Below, in pieces: positions 22,350 to 34,517 of a stretch of DNA of 64,000 nt. Location of the stretch: positions 62,001 to 126,000 of the forward strand of contig KV748239.1 in the NCBI GenBank assembly GCA_001692895.1. Direction: 5' to 3'. The stretch comes from Cenococcum geophilum 1.58. Lineage: Eukaryota; Ascomycota; Dothideomycetes; Gloniales; Gloniaceae. The notes under the pieces were generated by a model. It searched no databases. It was given only the letters and a program-made list of their open reading frames with translations, and was not told where the DNA came from. Position 1 is the first letter of the stretch, and the number at the start of each line of letters is the position of its first letter. Position numbers and translations under genes: made by a program.

Positions 22350-24854
22350 CTAGGTTTCTCCAAGCGATTCTTTCAGAGCCTGTTTGTCCAAATTGTTCAC
22401 GACTACTTCATATTGCGTGGTAGGCTCTAATCCGAAAAGGCCCAGGGTGGGTTCCGATTGAGTTCCGCGTGGTGAACTCGACTGAACCAGCGCTGCAGCC
22501 TCAGAGGATAAGGTGGAAGGTTCGCCAGAACTTGGTGTGCCATGATATTTCTGAGAGCTCACACTGGTAGTCCTATTCGAAGTAGGCCCAGAAGATACCC
22601 GTGATGTTGTTGACGAAGATGACGCAGGCGTAAAACCCCAGTTTCCGAATACCCATCCACCGACTCTCTGGCCTAATGTCTCCTTAATTTCCTTAGTTTT
22701 TGGTCCGCCTCTTTGGTTTGCAGCCATGCCGTACAGCAACGAGCGATTGTAGGTTCTACTATCAAGGTTCCTTCTAGACATACTAGCACGTGTGGCTGTT
22801 GCTGTCATCGCGCTTAGCACAGGCTTACTTGATGTAATAGATGTAGAAGGAGATGTAAACCGTTGGTTATTCAGTAAAAGAAGCTGTGAGGGACGGGACC
22901 GGAGAGTATGAATGTCCATACCGGATATGGATAAGAGGCTTTCGTGAGATGCTACTCGTCGCAAGCCTGGTTGTGTTTGCATATGAGAATATATGTCTTC
23001 AGTGCTGGTGTCCGATGGTGGTGTAGGTGTAGAGAGAGAATCTCGCTCTGATGTGTCTTCGTTCTCTTCTGGTATCGTCGGATGGCCCGAGGGTGCGAGA
23101 TATAGGTCCTCTATGTCGGTATGGTCATTAATTCGTTCATTCCGGGAACTGATCTCCGTTATCGCTGCGGTTGCAAGGGCCGACTTAGTGATAGGCATAG
23201 AAATGCTGCGAATTGGGGTTCCCGACGGCAGTTTCAGTCCCTGGGAGCCGGGCATCTGGGGTTTCTTATGTATGTCATTTTCAAGCTTTCTGGAAAGCTC
23301 CTCGGATCCATTGGAAGGTAAGAACATTGGCGAACCGGGGTCATTGCTCTCCGGGGTTGTTGGGCGGGAAGAGTCAAATGCATTATCATTGAACACCCGA
23401 TCAAAAATTGACGATGCACGATGCGAACTTGAGTATGGGGAACCTGGAGCCGAGGAAGCCGCAATGGAAGTTCCTGTCTGGTTTGGTTGGATCGACCACT
23501 GATGGGAGGATTGAGGGATTGTAACAAATGTCTGTGACAGTATTGCCGCTGAGGCGGAATTGCTTGCAGCAGCTTTAGGAGATGGGGTGATCGCGCCAAT
23601 TTTCGATACTGATGGACGAGGGGTATGAACACTTGCAGGAGGGGTGAAATGGCCCGTAGTAACCACGTTGCGTTTCTTCCGTACGCGACGATTGGCTTGA
23701 CTCCTAGCTTTAGTGAAGTCTTCTTTAGGTTCAGGTGGCACGTGGTAATGATGATGAAAATGGAGCTCTTGGTTCACAATCGGCTCAAAACCCAACTCTT
23801 TCTGAAGAGTAGGTGTTTTGACGTGGTCCTCGCCGAGGGGAATGGGCTGGTGAGCCTGTACCTGCTCTCTCAACCGCTCAACTTCTTCGTTCGAGTTCAG
23901 CAGCATTTCCCTGAGTTCTACAATACCCATCTGCAGGCTTGCGTTGTCTTGGAGGATGTCTCTGACAAAATGTGAGACCACATTACTGCCATTCTTTTCT
24001 CGTCCAGCAGTTCTAGCCGCTGCAGCCCCCTTGAGTCTTCCTGCCGCGGTCTCCAATTCGATCTCTACAGCTCTTCTCCTTTCCATACGCCCAACAACCT
24101 TAACATGCCGCTCACGTTCCTCTCTAGCTTCGCGCTCGATTCTGTCGATCTGGTCCTGGAGATCCCCGATTGTCCTTTCTGCCTTCTTCCATCGTTGTAT
24201 TGCCGTCCGTTCATCTTCCACTGAGGCTGTAAGGGTATCCTGGAGTTGCGCTTGGTCTCGTTCAAGCTGTGCTAGTTGATTCTCCAGATTTTCGGTTCGG
24301 GCGGCGAGGATGATTAGGCGTTGGAGCTCTTCCTGGGTGGATTGAAGTGTGGCAGTTAGACTTTTGACTTGGGCATCTGATTCTGCGACTGCATCATTCA
24401 GACCCTCAAGCTGATCCAAAAGGCTACGATTCTCCTCGACGGTTTGTGCGTTTCTCTCTTCCAGCTCACGTTTTTGCTGCTCCAAAGTCTCGATGGTAGC
24501 TGTCATGAGAAGGCGCTCTTGCTCCGCATCTGCCATATAAGCTTCATGACGTACCAACAGGGCCTGAAGAGAGAATGTCAGTGGCATTTGGGACATTTAA
24601 CGATGAAGGTAGCTTTTATGGAATCCAATATATTTCTTCAAAAATTTATCGGGAGACTGGAAAAAAGTGCGCTGGAATACGAAGAGAGATAGAGCAGAAG
24701 GGGTAGGGCATACCTGGCCAAGCCGAGCGGCAGTCTGTACATCGCGCTCAAGTCCTTCTAGAAGAGTGCCGGTATGAGCTAAGAAGGGACAGTCGGTCCT
24801 ACCGCAGCAACATTGCGGAATGCTGCTTTCCGGTGGCCGAGACGACCCCTCCAT
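22350..24854 (-). CDS. Conserved fungal coiled-coil protein, function unknown
   Basis: Two exons on the minus strand: 24854-24714 and 24563-22350, joined across a 150-nt GTATGC...CAG intron in phase 0; 784 residues. An unspliced start at 24596 would lose the N-terminal Cys cluster. Residues about 10-47 hold CCCGRTDC and a short helix. About 50-215 is a long coiled coil rich in Glu, Gln and Arg, followed by a second short one (about 235-280). An HFHHHYH patch comes next, and the rest is Ser/Thr/Pro-rich and probably disordered. The N-terminal half looks like a protein common to filamentous ascomycetes, but I cannot name a function; a cytoskeletal or spindle-pole scaffold is only a guess from the architecture. 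The gene lies head-to-tail with the Clr2-like gene, about 400 bp away. Confidence 0.8.
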
Positions 24855-25258
24855 GACTACCGGTAGGCAGTCGCAAATTTGGGGGTAGAGAAGCCTTTCA
24901 AGGAGGCGATACTCATATCTTGTCGTGCTGGCACGGAGGAGCTTAGGAATGGTTGGAGTGGAGGGACAGGTAACGTGGAAGTGTGGAAAAGCGTCAAGGT
25001 CATGCAGGCGCGACAACATGAGTTGTTCTCGGCAAACAGGTTTATGTACACACCTTGCGTCGATCAGGGCCAGGTTCAGTCACCGCATTATTGCTTTGGA
25101 CATGAACGCGCATTTGGAAGCCTTGCACGTGGAGCTCTCCATTCTGCCAAACATTTTTAACGGTACAGTTTACTAGCCTTCTCTATTTGATGGCACAGTC
25201 TTGGTTGATAAAGCAAGCCGACTGGTACTCAGGTTCATATCATAAAGCAGAGCAATAC
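24855..25258. other. Promoter of the coiled-coil gene / 3' end of the Clr2-like gene
   Basis: A 404-bp tandem intergenic gap between two minus-strand genes. Short open frames here are shadows. No specific element was recognised. Confidence 0.5.
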
Positions 25259-27660
25259 TCAATCAATTACGACCACAGCCCTTGGCCGTTTCTGCCCGCC
25301 ATCTGCCATACCCACGTCACCATCATCTTCTCTTTGGGCTGCACCAGGGAAGCTGTTCTCTTCTATGAGTCCATCTACAAACTCATCTGCCTCGTCATCC
25401 CCGACAAATTGCGCACCCTCTGATTCGTTACTAGTGGCGACTCTATGGCTCCGTTTTCTTGGTACTGCAGACGATTCACGCGTAGTGGCCACATCCTCGA
25501 TCTCACTGTCGATATTTTGGAATGCATTTTGCACGAGAATATTTGAGGCAAGATACCCGCGTAAAGGCCTCTGCTCTAGGGTTGAGCGTTTTAGTGCAAT
25601 CTTTTCCTCGGCATTCGCAAACCCCTCGATGATTTTGATTAACTTTCTCCATTTGTTGGGGTCCCGGTTTGTGTCATGGCGTCCGACTTCCTGCCCATTC
25701 AAAGTCTCAAGATCTAGCGCATCGGTTCGAGAGTCACCCCAGAACCAGCGTTTGCCATCGCTAATACGCTTATCATGCTGTGACGAGTATTTTCTGGCTT
25801 GGTAGATCCCGGAGAGACCTTCGTTGAGGTCAGGAGCTAGGTTATTGCCACTTTCATGTGACTGGGTCTGAGGAAACCAAAGGATCATTGCTTCCGCTTC
25901 GAAACATCGACCTAAGATACGATTGAAAGGTATTACCATTTCCTTTGTTAGGTCATGCCGGGGGTACCACTTCTCATAACCATCCATCGAGTTTGGGAAA
26001 TGGCTTTCGGTTCCGTTATTGGCAGTGAGCCGGCCCCCACTAGCAGAATGAGATGGGTCTAGGGTAAAGCCCTTTCCACTAATGTGAACTGCAGAGTTGT
26101 AGGGATGGCCTTCATCGTAATCATTATCGTTTGCTCTGTCAATATTTGAGAGCATTAACTTGATAGCGGAAATCTGCAGAACATCAATGCAGGGCGAATT
26201 CTCTGATGTTGGCACCAACCGAACAACATCCCCAATGAGGATCAGCTCTGACCCAATGAATATCCCTCTGCATGAGATTGATGCTGATGGCCATGTTCCC
26301 TTGAATTTGTACTTGTCTAGTAGTGAGAACGAGGACATAACTGTGAACGCGTGCTTGATTGTGGGATGCCACTCGTCTTCGGGTATGTGATTGAGGAATT
26401 CTCTCCAAAATACGAAGGGTCTAGTATGATGCAAGGGAACGTATTTGTACTGCTTTGATAAAGTCTTGTTGCTGTCGTTGGGATTTGGTAATGGCTCCAC
26501 CCGAAAACCTGAATAATTGACCTGAAATTCCTTTCCGGTTTCAACCACAAGGTCTTCGATACTTACAGCTTCAGCAGCCGGCTGCCCGATGACACCAGCT
26601 TCCCAGCGGGGGAATCCTGTATAGTTTTGCATTTTGTGATTGTAGATTTTGTACTCGCCCGACTTGTTGTCTCGGCAGATCTCTTCGCCTGGACCAATCT
26701 TTTTCACAAAGAGAACAATTTCAGCCATTCGCGGGACCCAAGCAGGCTGATTGGAGATCTTAGCTAACATCGCCGGCAAAAGCTTCCGCTCAGCTCGCCA
26801 GTCCAAACTCATTGTCTCTTTAATCGGTTCATCAACAGACCCCGTACGCTTGAGCTTGTCGATAAGATTTCGGTACACGTCCGGGGTTCCCTCATCGTCG
26901 ACGCGCGTAGCATCGGCATCAGGTCTTAAGGGTTTTGATCTGCCCTTTTCTGAAATAAAATTAGCACTAAGAATTAGAGAGTATTGGAAGTGAAATGCAA
27001 TAGACGAGATATTCCTGCGGATACTTACGTTTTGCGATAGATCCTGTTGCTATACTAGGAATTCGACCACCTCCTTTGGTTTGACATACTGTGCAGATAC
27101 AGCCAATATTATCGCCTCCATTTTCCATTAGGTGCTTGAAGTGTGGAAAAAACCGATTTGGTGAGTCAAAATATTTGTGAGTGGGATGACCAAAGAGCCA
27201 CTTATCGATCTGATATTATGTGTTTTCGTAAGAACTCAACCATTTTGATTTCAACAATCGAAGATGCCCTTACATGCTTCGGGGTACCAATCCTTGGTTT
27301 TTGGTAGAGCGTATATCCAGCTGGCAGTTTGTCAAGCATATATCTTACGCCTATACGTAGTCAGAAGATCTAAAAATTGTGGGATGTGCGGATCAAAGAT
27401 AAAGTCGGCCACCATGAAGTGAATGTTCCCTTGTTTGACCATGTTTGGCGTCGGAAGTAGTACTAGAAGAAGAATGGAATGTAAATGTGATAAAACTTAC
27501 CAGGCAGTGCTTCGCCTCTGCTTTCCATCCATAGACTAGCAATTTTCTCTAGATACAATGTTGGTGGATCAACCAAGGTGTGCGTGCTGTGGTCTGGCTG
27601 ATGAGTTGCGTCACCATCCGAACCAGGCCGGATAGGCACTACAACAGTTCCGGCAGACAT
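25259..27660 (-). CDS. Clr2-like transcription-silencing protein (SHREC-type)
   Basis: Four exons on the minus strand: 27660-27501, 27350-27274, 27209-27029 and 26949-25259, giving 702 residues. All introns are GT-AG (150, 64 and 79 nt) and phases agree. The N-terminal part has the Clr2 pattern LDKLPAGYTLYQKPR, then KWLFGHPTHKYF, FPHFKHLM and a C-x-C-x2-C cluster in GCICTVC. From about residue 185 on it contains a Clr2_transil-like region beginning PAWVPRMAEIVLFVK. The C-terminus is acidic and ends in a basic KRPRAVV stretch. In fission yeast Clr2 belongs to the SHREC histone deacetylase/remodeller complex that silences heterochromatin. S. pombe Clr2 is about 540 residues, so this protein is longer. 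Function is inferred from family resemblance; the start ATG at 27660 is the first one in frame before the conserved region. Confidence 0.82.
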
Positions 27661-28862
27661 CTTGACGGCGAAGAGCTGCAGAATGCTGTTCTTTACACTC
27701 AAAGACAAGGTGATGTAGGAACCGCTGACTTGCAGCACAGTCTTGTCAACTCTAAGATATCACTGGGCAGGAGGACAACGGGACTATGGTATGCAATTAG
27801 TTTAATCATAAAACAAAAGAAGTGGATGCTCCTAACAGGAATTGAATTCTTACTGCCACTGCAGGATGGGCCACAAAGTTGTGGCCACGGTTGGCGTGTG
27901 TGCTGGTCTGGGGCGGATGTGTTGAAAGAGAAACTACTGGAAGTTGAGGTCGTCCCACGATTTGCTTCCGACTAGACCTTGGGAATCAACACGAACTCAG
28001 AAAAAAGGAAGGAGTTCGAAGGCAGAATGATTTTGAACTGAAATTAGAGAGGCTGGTCCAGGCTTCTTCATCAACAAATTGTGCAAAAGTGGTAAGCAAT
28101 GGACGAGATTCAGAGGAGCAAAGACTGGGAGGTCATCCTCTTAGGCGCAAGCGAGGGAGCACCTTTGTAAGTGAGGCCTGCCGCCGGCAGCAATAGTTTA
28201 CTGTCTGCATCGTTATAACCTGCTACTAAGAAATGGTGGGTATATTGTCAAGCGAACCGTAGCCAGAAGTTCAAGAATGGAGTGCGATGTCACTTGCTAG
28301 GCACTCTGGTAACCTAGACATCAAATGTCCACCGCAAACACCCTATTATTCTCAGATACGTCCTACGGTTATCGATAAGAGCAAAGCCAATAGAACCAAT
28401 CGCATCAAGTTGAGATGCTAAATTATCATTTTGCCAGTGCACGGATCACCAAATGGTAGGGCGCTACCAGGGGAAGGGATAAAGGTGCACCACAGCCTGC
28501 ATGAGCTCCCCCCTCTGTGCGCGCGCAACACACACAGCAATTGAGGTAATCACTCGTCAACCAAAAGAGCCGTGCACCCGCAAGAAAGGCAAAGCCTTTA
28601 ATTTTTAAGCTTAATTATAAGAGTTAAACTTGAAAGTCTCTAGTGGTACAAAGCGAAATTGCTGTGTGTGTTGTGCAGGGGGACACTGGAGCTCGTACAG
28701 GCCGTACCTGCAGAAACCCAAAGCGACCTGGACCGTGTGAAGACCACAAATTAATCGCGCCACAAGAAAGGGACTTTGGCGAATGTTATGCAAGCTCTCC
28801 CTAAATCTTGCAGCTCGGGATAAGCAACATAGAGAATGGGATCTGCGGCATCCTTTAACTGA
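27661..28862. other. Divergent intergenic region, left part
   Basis: No gene was recognised. It lies between the Clr2-like gene (minus) and the membrane-protein gene (plus), so it includes promoters for both. At 28365-28379 it carries ACGGTTATCGATAAG followed by AGCCAAT a few bases on, the same core as the foldback at 21481-21624. It may therefore hold a degraded relative of that element (about 28355-28490). Confidence 0.5.
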
Positions 28863-28978
28863 TGGGGTTATGAAGGTGTCCCTGGTTATGAAGGTTTGCA
28901 GGTATTGCAAACCAATTTTGTCTATGTGCTTATTTTGATGTTCAAACCCTTCATAACCAGGGGCGCCTTCATAACCCT
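28863..28978. mobile_element. MITE-like foldback element (about 115 bp)
   Basis: The left arm GGGTTATGAAGGTGTCCCTG continues GTTATGAAGGTTTG. The right arm is its near-perfect reverse complement (28943-28977), so terminal inverted repeats of about 35 bp surround a loop of about 40 bp. Each arm holds two copies of GGTTATGAAGG. No target duplication was certain. It is in the promoter region of the neighbouring genes. Confidence 0.65.
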
Positions 28979-29435
28979 ATCACCTACGTTTGCACTTCGG
29001 AACGCCCCAGTTCTAGCCTTCTCACTTCAATTGGTGCTAATGCGGCGCTACCCAAACACGAGGATGGCTCCAAAGCCTCGGAGGAGATGGTGACAACATC
29101 ATCTCGAGGATGGTGTGCAGCCCTCCCGCGTGTGTACTTTGTGCGCGAGTTTGGAATAGCGCTGCAGCACGGCTGGGCTGGCTTTTCTTCTCAACCTCCG
29201 AAAGCAGACAGCTAACAAAGCGCATCTACTATAGCGTCGCCGTCGAAAATGTCTGATTGACTGCAATCAGCAAGACCTGAACTCTTGAGTCATTTAGTCC
29301 TTCAGTAGGGGCTTGCAGCCGCAGTTGTTTGGCACCCGTCGCTGCGGCTCGGCACTGCACACGCGATTGGGCATGCCCAAGCTCTGAGATACCCATCCGA
29401 CTGTTACAAGACAGGATCCAGCACGACCTTTCACC
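28979..29435. other. Promoter/5' UTR of the membrane-protein gene
   Basis: Non-coding, balanced composition. The start codon context at its right edge is TTCACCATGAG, a good fungal initiation context. Confidence 0.5.
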
Positions 29436-30656
29436 ATGAGCAGCTTCTTTAATCGATCATCCAAGTCTCAGGCATCTGGGCCCGAGCTTCCACCTGCGAA
29501 ACGGATCTCAACGCCCGCAGGTCAGCGTCTGTCTATCATTTTGGAGAACGGTGATAACCCGACAGCAAAACCGAGAGATTCATATAGAGCATCGCTACGA
29601 AAAAGCGCCCTTGCAGGTTTAGGAGATGTTCCGCGAGAGAGTCTAGAGGACTATTCGCATGGTTCTCAAACATCTTATGGCCATTCAATCAGCGTATGGT
29701 CTGAAGCTTCTGGAGAGAAGCTGGGAGCATTTAAGAACAAGAAGCAGATTGCGAAGAGAGGAGGATGGAAAAGATTGGGACTTATTATTGCGGTCGTGCT
29801 TACGATCGTGATCGCGATCATTATTGGCGTGGTTGTTGGATTAAAGAAGAAAGGCTCAAGCAATAAGTATGCAACCTTCTCCGTGCTCCTAGCATTACAC
29901 TAATTAGCCGTCCGAAGCAGCAGCCAAATACCGCAAACAGAGCAAACCGTTGCTGCTGTAGCATCCAATTCTGTCCTCTTAGCACCTAGCAAAACTCCGA
30001 CGAGCACCGCTTCCCTTTCCCCTTCCGCCACGCCCTCAGACTTCCCTGTCGGCTCTTACAGTATGATAACCTTCCTGGACACAGTACAGACAAACTGCAC
30101 CGCTAACCCATCGACCTGGACGTGCTATCCCTATACAATCTACAATACAGATGCTGATAAAGCCATGGCGACCTTCAATTGGATCATCACCTCACCTTCA
30201 TTCGGTTCCTACGAAATTTCTAGCACCACAAACCCATTTTCTATTTCCTTCTCCAACGCACCCCTAGATCTCCTAGACAGTGGGCTCGATACCGAACGCT
30301 ATCGCTTCCAAGTCACGCAGACCAAAATCGTCTCTCCATCTTCCGCTCTTACTTCGGACAATAGCGCTGCGGAATGCTTCTACAACGGCACAACTTTCCA
30401 GGCGTATCTATATACTAAGATGGCCAAATCATATCCAGACACTTCGCTAGGAGAGCAGAGCGGCAACCCAAGTTTCCCTGTTTGGCCATTCGCGGTGCGC
30501 GCCGAACAGATCATTGGCGGCGGGCAGGACGTACCAAATTGTTATAAGTTGAATAATGGAGTGATTGGGGAGAGGATTACGGACGGGCTAGACCCACAGG
30601 ATCAGGGGAGCCTCTGCAGTTGTTTGTACAAGAACTGGAGAACACCAGACACGTAA
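29436..30656 (+). CDS. Conserved single-pass membrane protein, function unknown
   Basis: Two exons: 29436-29866 and 29918-30656. The acceptor could equally be 3 or 6 nt further on, because the site reads AAGCAGCAG. The protein is about 389 residues. The N-terminal 110 residues are polar and Ser-rich (cytosolic); one membrane segment lies at about residues 112-135 (LGLIIAVVLTIVIAIIIGVV) bounded by Lys on both sides. A Ser/Thr/Pro-rich linker follows, then an outer domain of about 200 residues with six or more Cys and several N-glycosylation sites, ending in CSCLYKNW. This is the layout of a fungal family of type II membrane proteins, possibly the DUF7820 family, though I am not sure of the number. 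Role unknown; plasma-membrane or secretory-pathway location is inferred. Confidence 0.78.
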
Positions 30657-31759
30657 TAGAGCTTATTGGGATAGTTCAAAAGAAGGGAAGGAAAAGGGGA
30701 CTCTTTTGACGGGGTAAGACTGTAATTTGGGCATTTTTACTTGCGTATTTATTGACTATGGCCGTTCTAGTATGGTTGTGTGTGCACACGAGAAGGCATT
30801 GGGCTGGCGTAGGCTTGATTTGGTCTCCAAGTAGATAAATTTAGAATTCCTTGTGTATATAATATGTAGTTTTTAAATTGTATCTAACATAGGTGATAAC
30901 GTGAGCGATAGGGTTATGACGGTCGGCATATATATCACCTACGTACGCTTGGTTATAAGTCTAATGTTACATTTGGCTATCTTTGGGATATCTACGCCTT
31001 GGTAGTTCTGCATGCCAACCAGCGGTGAGTGTTGTAAGTTACTCTAGCTTTGAATGACAGCAAAAGTCGACCTTTGATGTTCATCAGGGATTATGGCATT
31101 TCACTCTACCTTATTATTCCTCTCAAAGGGGGTAGTACACAGGTTGAGATTGCGGAACCATAGTTTAGGTGCTGATAATATCTTTGAAGAGCGTGCTTAT
31201 TGAAAAGTCTGCTACTTGAGAAATACATTCCGGGGTTTACCAGAATATTCAGTAGTGTTCGAGCCGGATTGGGGCGAAATGTGCTCCGAATACATCTGTG
31301 GTCGGGTTTCCTAAATTGGAAACACCGAAAATGGGTTGTCATTTTGGTAAATTTCCCTTAAGGGGTTGATTCAAGAGTGAGTTGTAGAATGATTTAACAT
31401 ACTGAAACGTTCTTAGAGCGCGAGGCCACCTAAATTGATCGCTGGATTTTGAAATGCGAGGTAGCCCAGGGGCTGAGCCGATCTAGGACTATGATTGAAT
31501 GAAGACATGAATCTTAGCAGAATGGATACCGTTACGAAATAGAGATAACGATTGGATATAGGCTAGGAAGGTGGTAGCAAGAGAATTTCATGTCTTGATT
31601 GAGTACCATGAGGGTTCTGAACTCATACCGAATCCTAATGCGCCTGAGACAACCCTCTCCGCAGGAAGCCGCAATCCAGGCCAGTTCAGCCCGTGGGCTG
31701 AGCTGCCACTTTCTATGAACGCCGCTAATAAAACTCGATGAACACATGTAAACTACCCC
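30657..31759. other. Convergent intergenic region
   Basis: No gene was recognised. It separates two convergent genes (membrane protein plus, PP4 subunit minus) and should hold both 3' ends. Short frames inside have no family resemblance. Confidence 0.5.
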
Positions 31760-33321
31760 TTACCGTGTGGAGATATCCACCGCATCGGGCATCTCGCCAT
31801 CACTTTCTCCTATCTTCGCTTCCTCCTCTGTCCTTCCATTAGCATCTATAGTAACAGTGCTATCTGCAGCTTTCTCTGTCTCATCTGCTGTAGCCTCGAC
31901 ATCCATCTCGTCACCGTTTTTCTCGTCTCCCGACCCATCACGCTCATCATGCCGTACCGCTGGCCTTCCAACCGCAGCCTCAATGTCTAAACCCTGCCTC
32001 TCACTTCGATGGCTCTGCGGACCCATGTCTTCCATCCCGATCTCCTCTGGCCCTCGCGCATGGGGGTGCTCTTCTTCTGCTTCGACGGATTCCATGACCT
32101 GCCCATTTGAACTGGCGTCGGGGTTTGGATGAACGTTACGCCGCGCCTGCGGACTGCTCTGAGAGAGTGGTACAACACCAGCTTCCTGTTCTTGGCGTAG
32201 GAGCTCACCCTGGGTGATGGCACCAGCATCTCGAAGAGAAGAGTCGTTCGTCGATGGCGATGTTGAAGTAGAGCCGTTGCCATTCGGAGCGAGCGTGGTG
32301 CTAGATGCGGTAGTGGTAGATGAGGGTGATGCAGGAGGGGTAGTGATGCCATTAACAACCGAAACAGTTTCGATACGGCCAGCCCCATGAGGCCCGTCGA
32401 CCATCTCTGTGCTTTCAGATACAAGCTCGCTTTGCGAGGGCCCACGGTCAGTTCGGAGCCAGGGAATGGGGGTAAGCAGGGCTCCTCCAAGACTCTCGTC
32501 ACTTCCTAGAGCGCTGGGCGCTGCGGGTGCGGTGCCATTGAGAAGGCCGCCGCCACTGTTGTTTGGGAGCACGGCTTGAGGTAGCGGGAAGATAGTTGTG
32601 GGGCTTGAGACGGAGACCACACGATCAAGGGCGCGGAGGAATGGCGGAAGATGTTTATAGTGGGATTTTGGATTTAGAATTAGCTCGGACAGGCGCTGGA
32701 TTGTGTGAGGTGGTTTGTGGGAGAAATTCTTTGATAAGGTGGTGCGGATAGAGACGTAGAAGGATATGATGTCTGCTGGGAGAGATTGGGATCCTTTTGA
32801 GGCGGGAGGTGTGCCATCGACTTGGGCGGAAGAAGCTCTAGAGAAAGGAGGGACCGGTGGTCGAGATGGAGGTGTTGCTGGTGGAGGAGGCGCATTTTCC
32901 TTATCTATGGATTGAGACTCTTGGCTTGAAACCGAAGTTTCTTGGGGCCGGCTGGGTATAGCTCCTAGAGGCGGTGGTGGCGGAGGTTCGGGGACAAGTA
33001 TAGTAGGCTTTGGGAAATCATTGTGGACTATCTTGAGGCAGGGTGAGTCGCGGAAGTAAAACGGCACAAGTGGGATTGAGACACACCTGATCCAGGCGCG
33101 ACAAGACGGTTTCCAACACGCGTGGCCATTCGTTTCTGCGGCTTGTTAGAGCGCGACGGTGAGTACGGGTAGTACGGGCGGTAAGGGCGGTAACAGCAGT
33201 ACGAGCAACACAGTACTTACGAATCTATGGAACCATCTTTGGCGGCGTCGCGTAGGATTTGTTCAGCTATATTTCTCTCGTCAGCAAAAGCGAAGCATGC
33301 GACAGCGCCAGGAGGTGACAT
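31760..33321 (-). CDS. Protein phosphatase 4 regulatory subunit 2 (PPP4R2/Psy4-like)
   Basis: Three exons on the minus strand: 33321-33221, 33135-33087 and 33031-31760; introns of 85 and 55 nt; 473 residues. Splicing in the short second exon restores the PPP4R2 signature: EWPRVLETVLSRLDQ joins IVHNDFPKP. The conserved region continues after a Pro-rich insert as TIQRLSELIL...YKHLPPFLRALDRVVSVSS (about residues 145-185). The C-terminal half is acidic and low-complexity, as in other members. The family anchors the PP4 catalytic subunit, which acts on DNA-damage and checkpoint phosphoproteins in the nucleus. The stop codon overlaps a good donor (CGGTAAGG), so a further short exon downstream cannot be excluded. 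Confidence 0.87.
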
Positions 33322-34517
33322 TACTCGAGATCATATCTGTAGCGCAAATTGTCGGCAGTGGAGGTCAGCGTGTCGCGGTTGGGTGCGGTGAAGATGATTG
33401 CAGCGAAGCAGACGAAGTGGACATGACGCGCTTGGTCGGGTGAAGAACGCTTGCGAGCAAGCGTGGAGCAGCCGTGAAGCAACCGTTAAATCCAGCCGTT
33501 CAAGAGCAGCAAGCGCGTTCACGCCGCCAGCGATTCGTCCAGGCCGGCACGTCGCATACATTTGTCCCTGCGCCACGGTTCTTAGCCGTCAGGCAAAAAT
33601 AGCCTCGTCCTTATCCCGAAGTGGCCATTTCGATGGCTGAGCGCTTTGAGGCTGAGTGTCGCTAGCGTGCCTCAAGCGCAGTGTCTGCCGGAGGAGCTTC
33701 TCCCTGCCTACTCTTTTTCCCTCTTATGGGTGGATATTGCCAACGCGGACACTTGGAAATTAATTAATCATTGACGTCGTTGTTCTTGAACCGCTGTGTT
33801 GCACCCCAGCACCCGCTAATCCACCATCTGAGAGCACGAGTGCACCTACCTAGCGACGAGCTTTCACCCACCAGAAAGTTCCTTTTCAGCGCTACAAGGG
33901 ACCCGACTCCACGCCTCAGCGCCTCAAACAAGGCTCAGGTCAGGACGAACCAAGCTTCTTCCGCCTCAATCTCTCACTCTATCTCGTCTTATTCTTCTTT
34001 CTAACAGCAACGCCGTCGGTTCCTCTATTTCCCATTCACTTCTCCAATCATTATAATCCCCAGCACTCTTCCTCGCTCGCTTCCTACTTGTCGCTCTGGC
34101 CAAGCCTTCCCGGGGTTTCACATCGCGACCGATATTCCTTGCATCCCGACACCCGCAACACAACCTTCCTGGTTCCAGCGTACGACGACACTCGCCACTT
34201 CGCCATTCGCTGTACTCCTCCCTAGAATAACAGTCTAACACCACCGCCGAACTGCTTCAGTTGGGTCTCGTTCGTGCTGCGCCAACCCGCAAGCACGCCG
34301 CGATCCGTATTTCTCTCACAATTCCTCATAACCCTCTCTTCCCAGCCGCGAGATAGCGGCTGACGTACCGGTCAAAATTTCACCACACGAGGCAAGAGCA
34401 TCCCTCCTCGGAGGTCCACCTTTGGATCGAAATTATCATCCTTTCCATCAAGGAGGCTATCACCACCGCGAAGGATATCCATCGGCCAGCTCAGGCTTCG
34501 GGCACAACACCCCCAAA
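33322..34517. other. Divergent promoter region of the PP4 subunit and UPF0658 genes
   Basis: About 1.2 kb between two divergent start codons, with no gene recognised. Pyrimidine-rich tracts at about 33960-34110 and 34300-34350 fit fungal promoter/5' UTR sequence for the plus-strand gene. The TTG-started extension upstream of 34518 is not needed. Confidence 0.5.

Noticed and set aside
22993-23502. 169-residue plus-strand frame
   Set aside because: It is the antisense of the Ser/Thr-rich part of the coiled-coil gene, whose own frame is much longer and domain-bearing.
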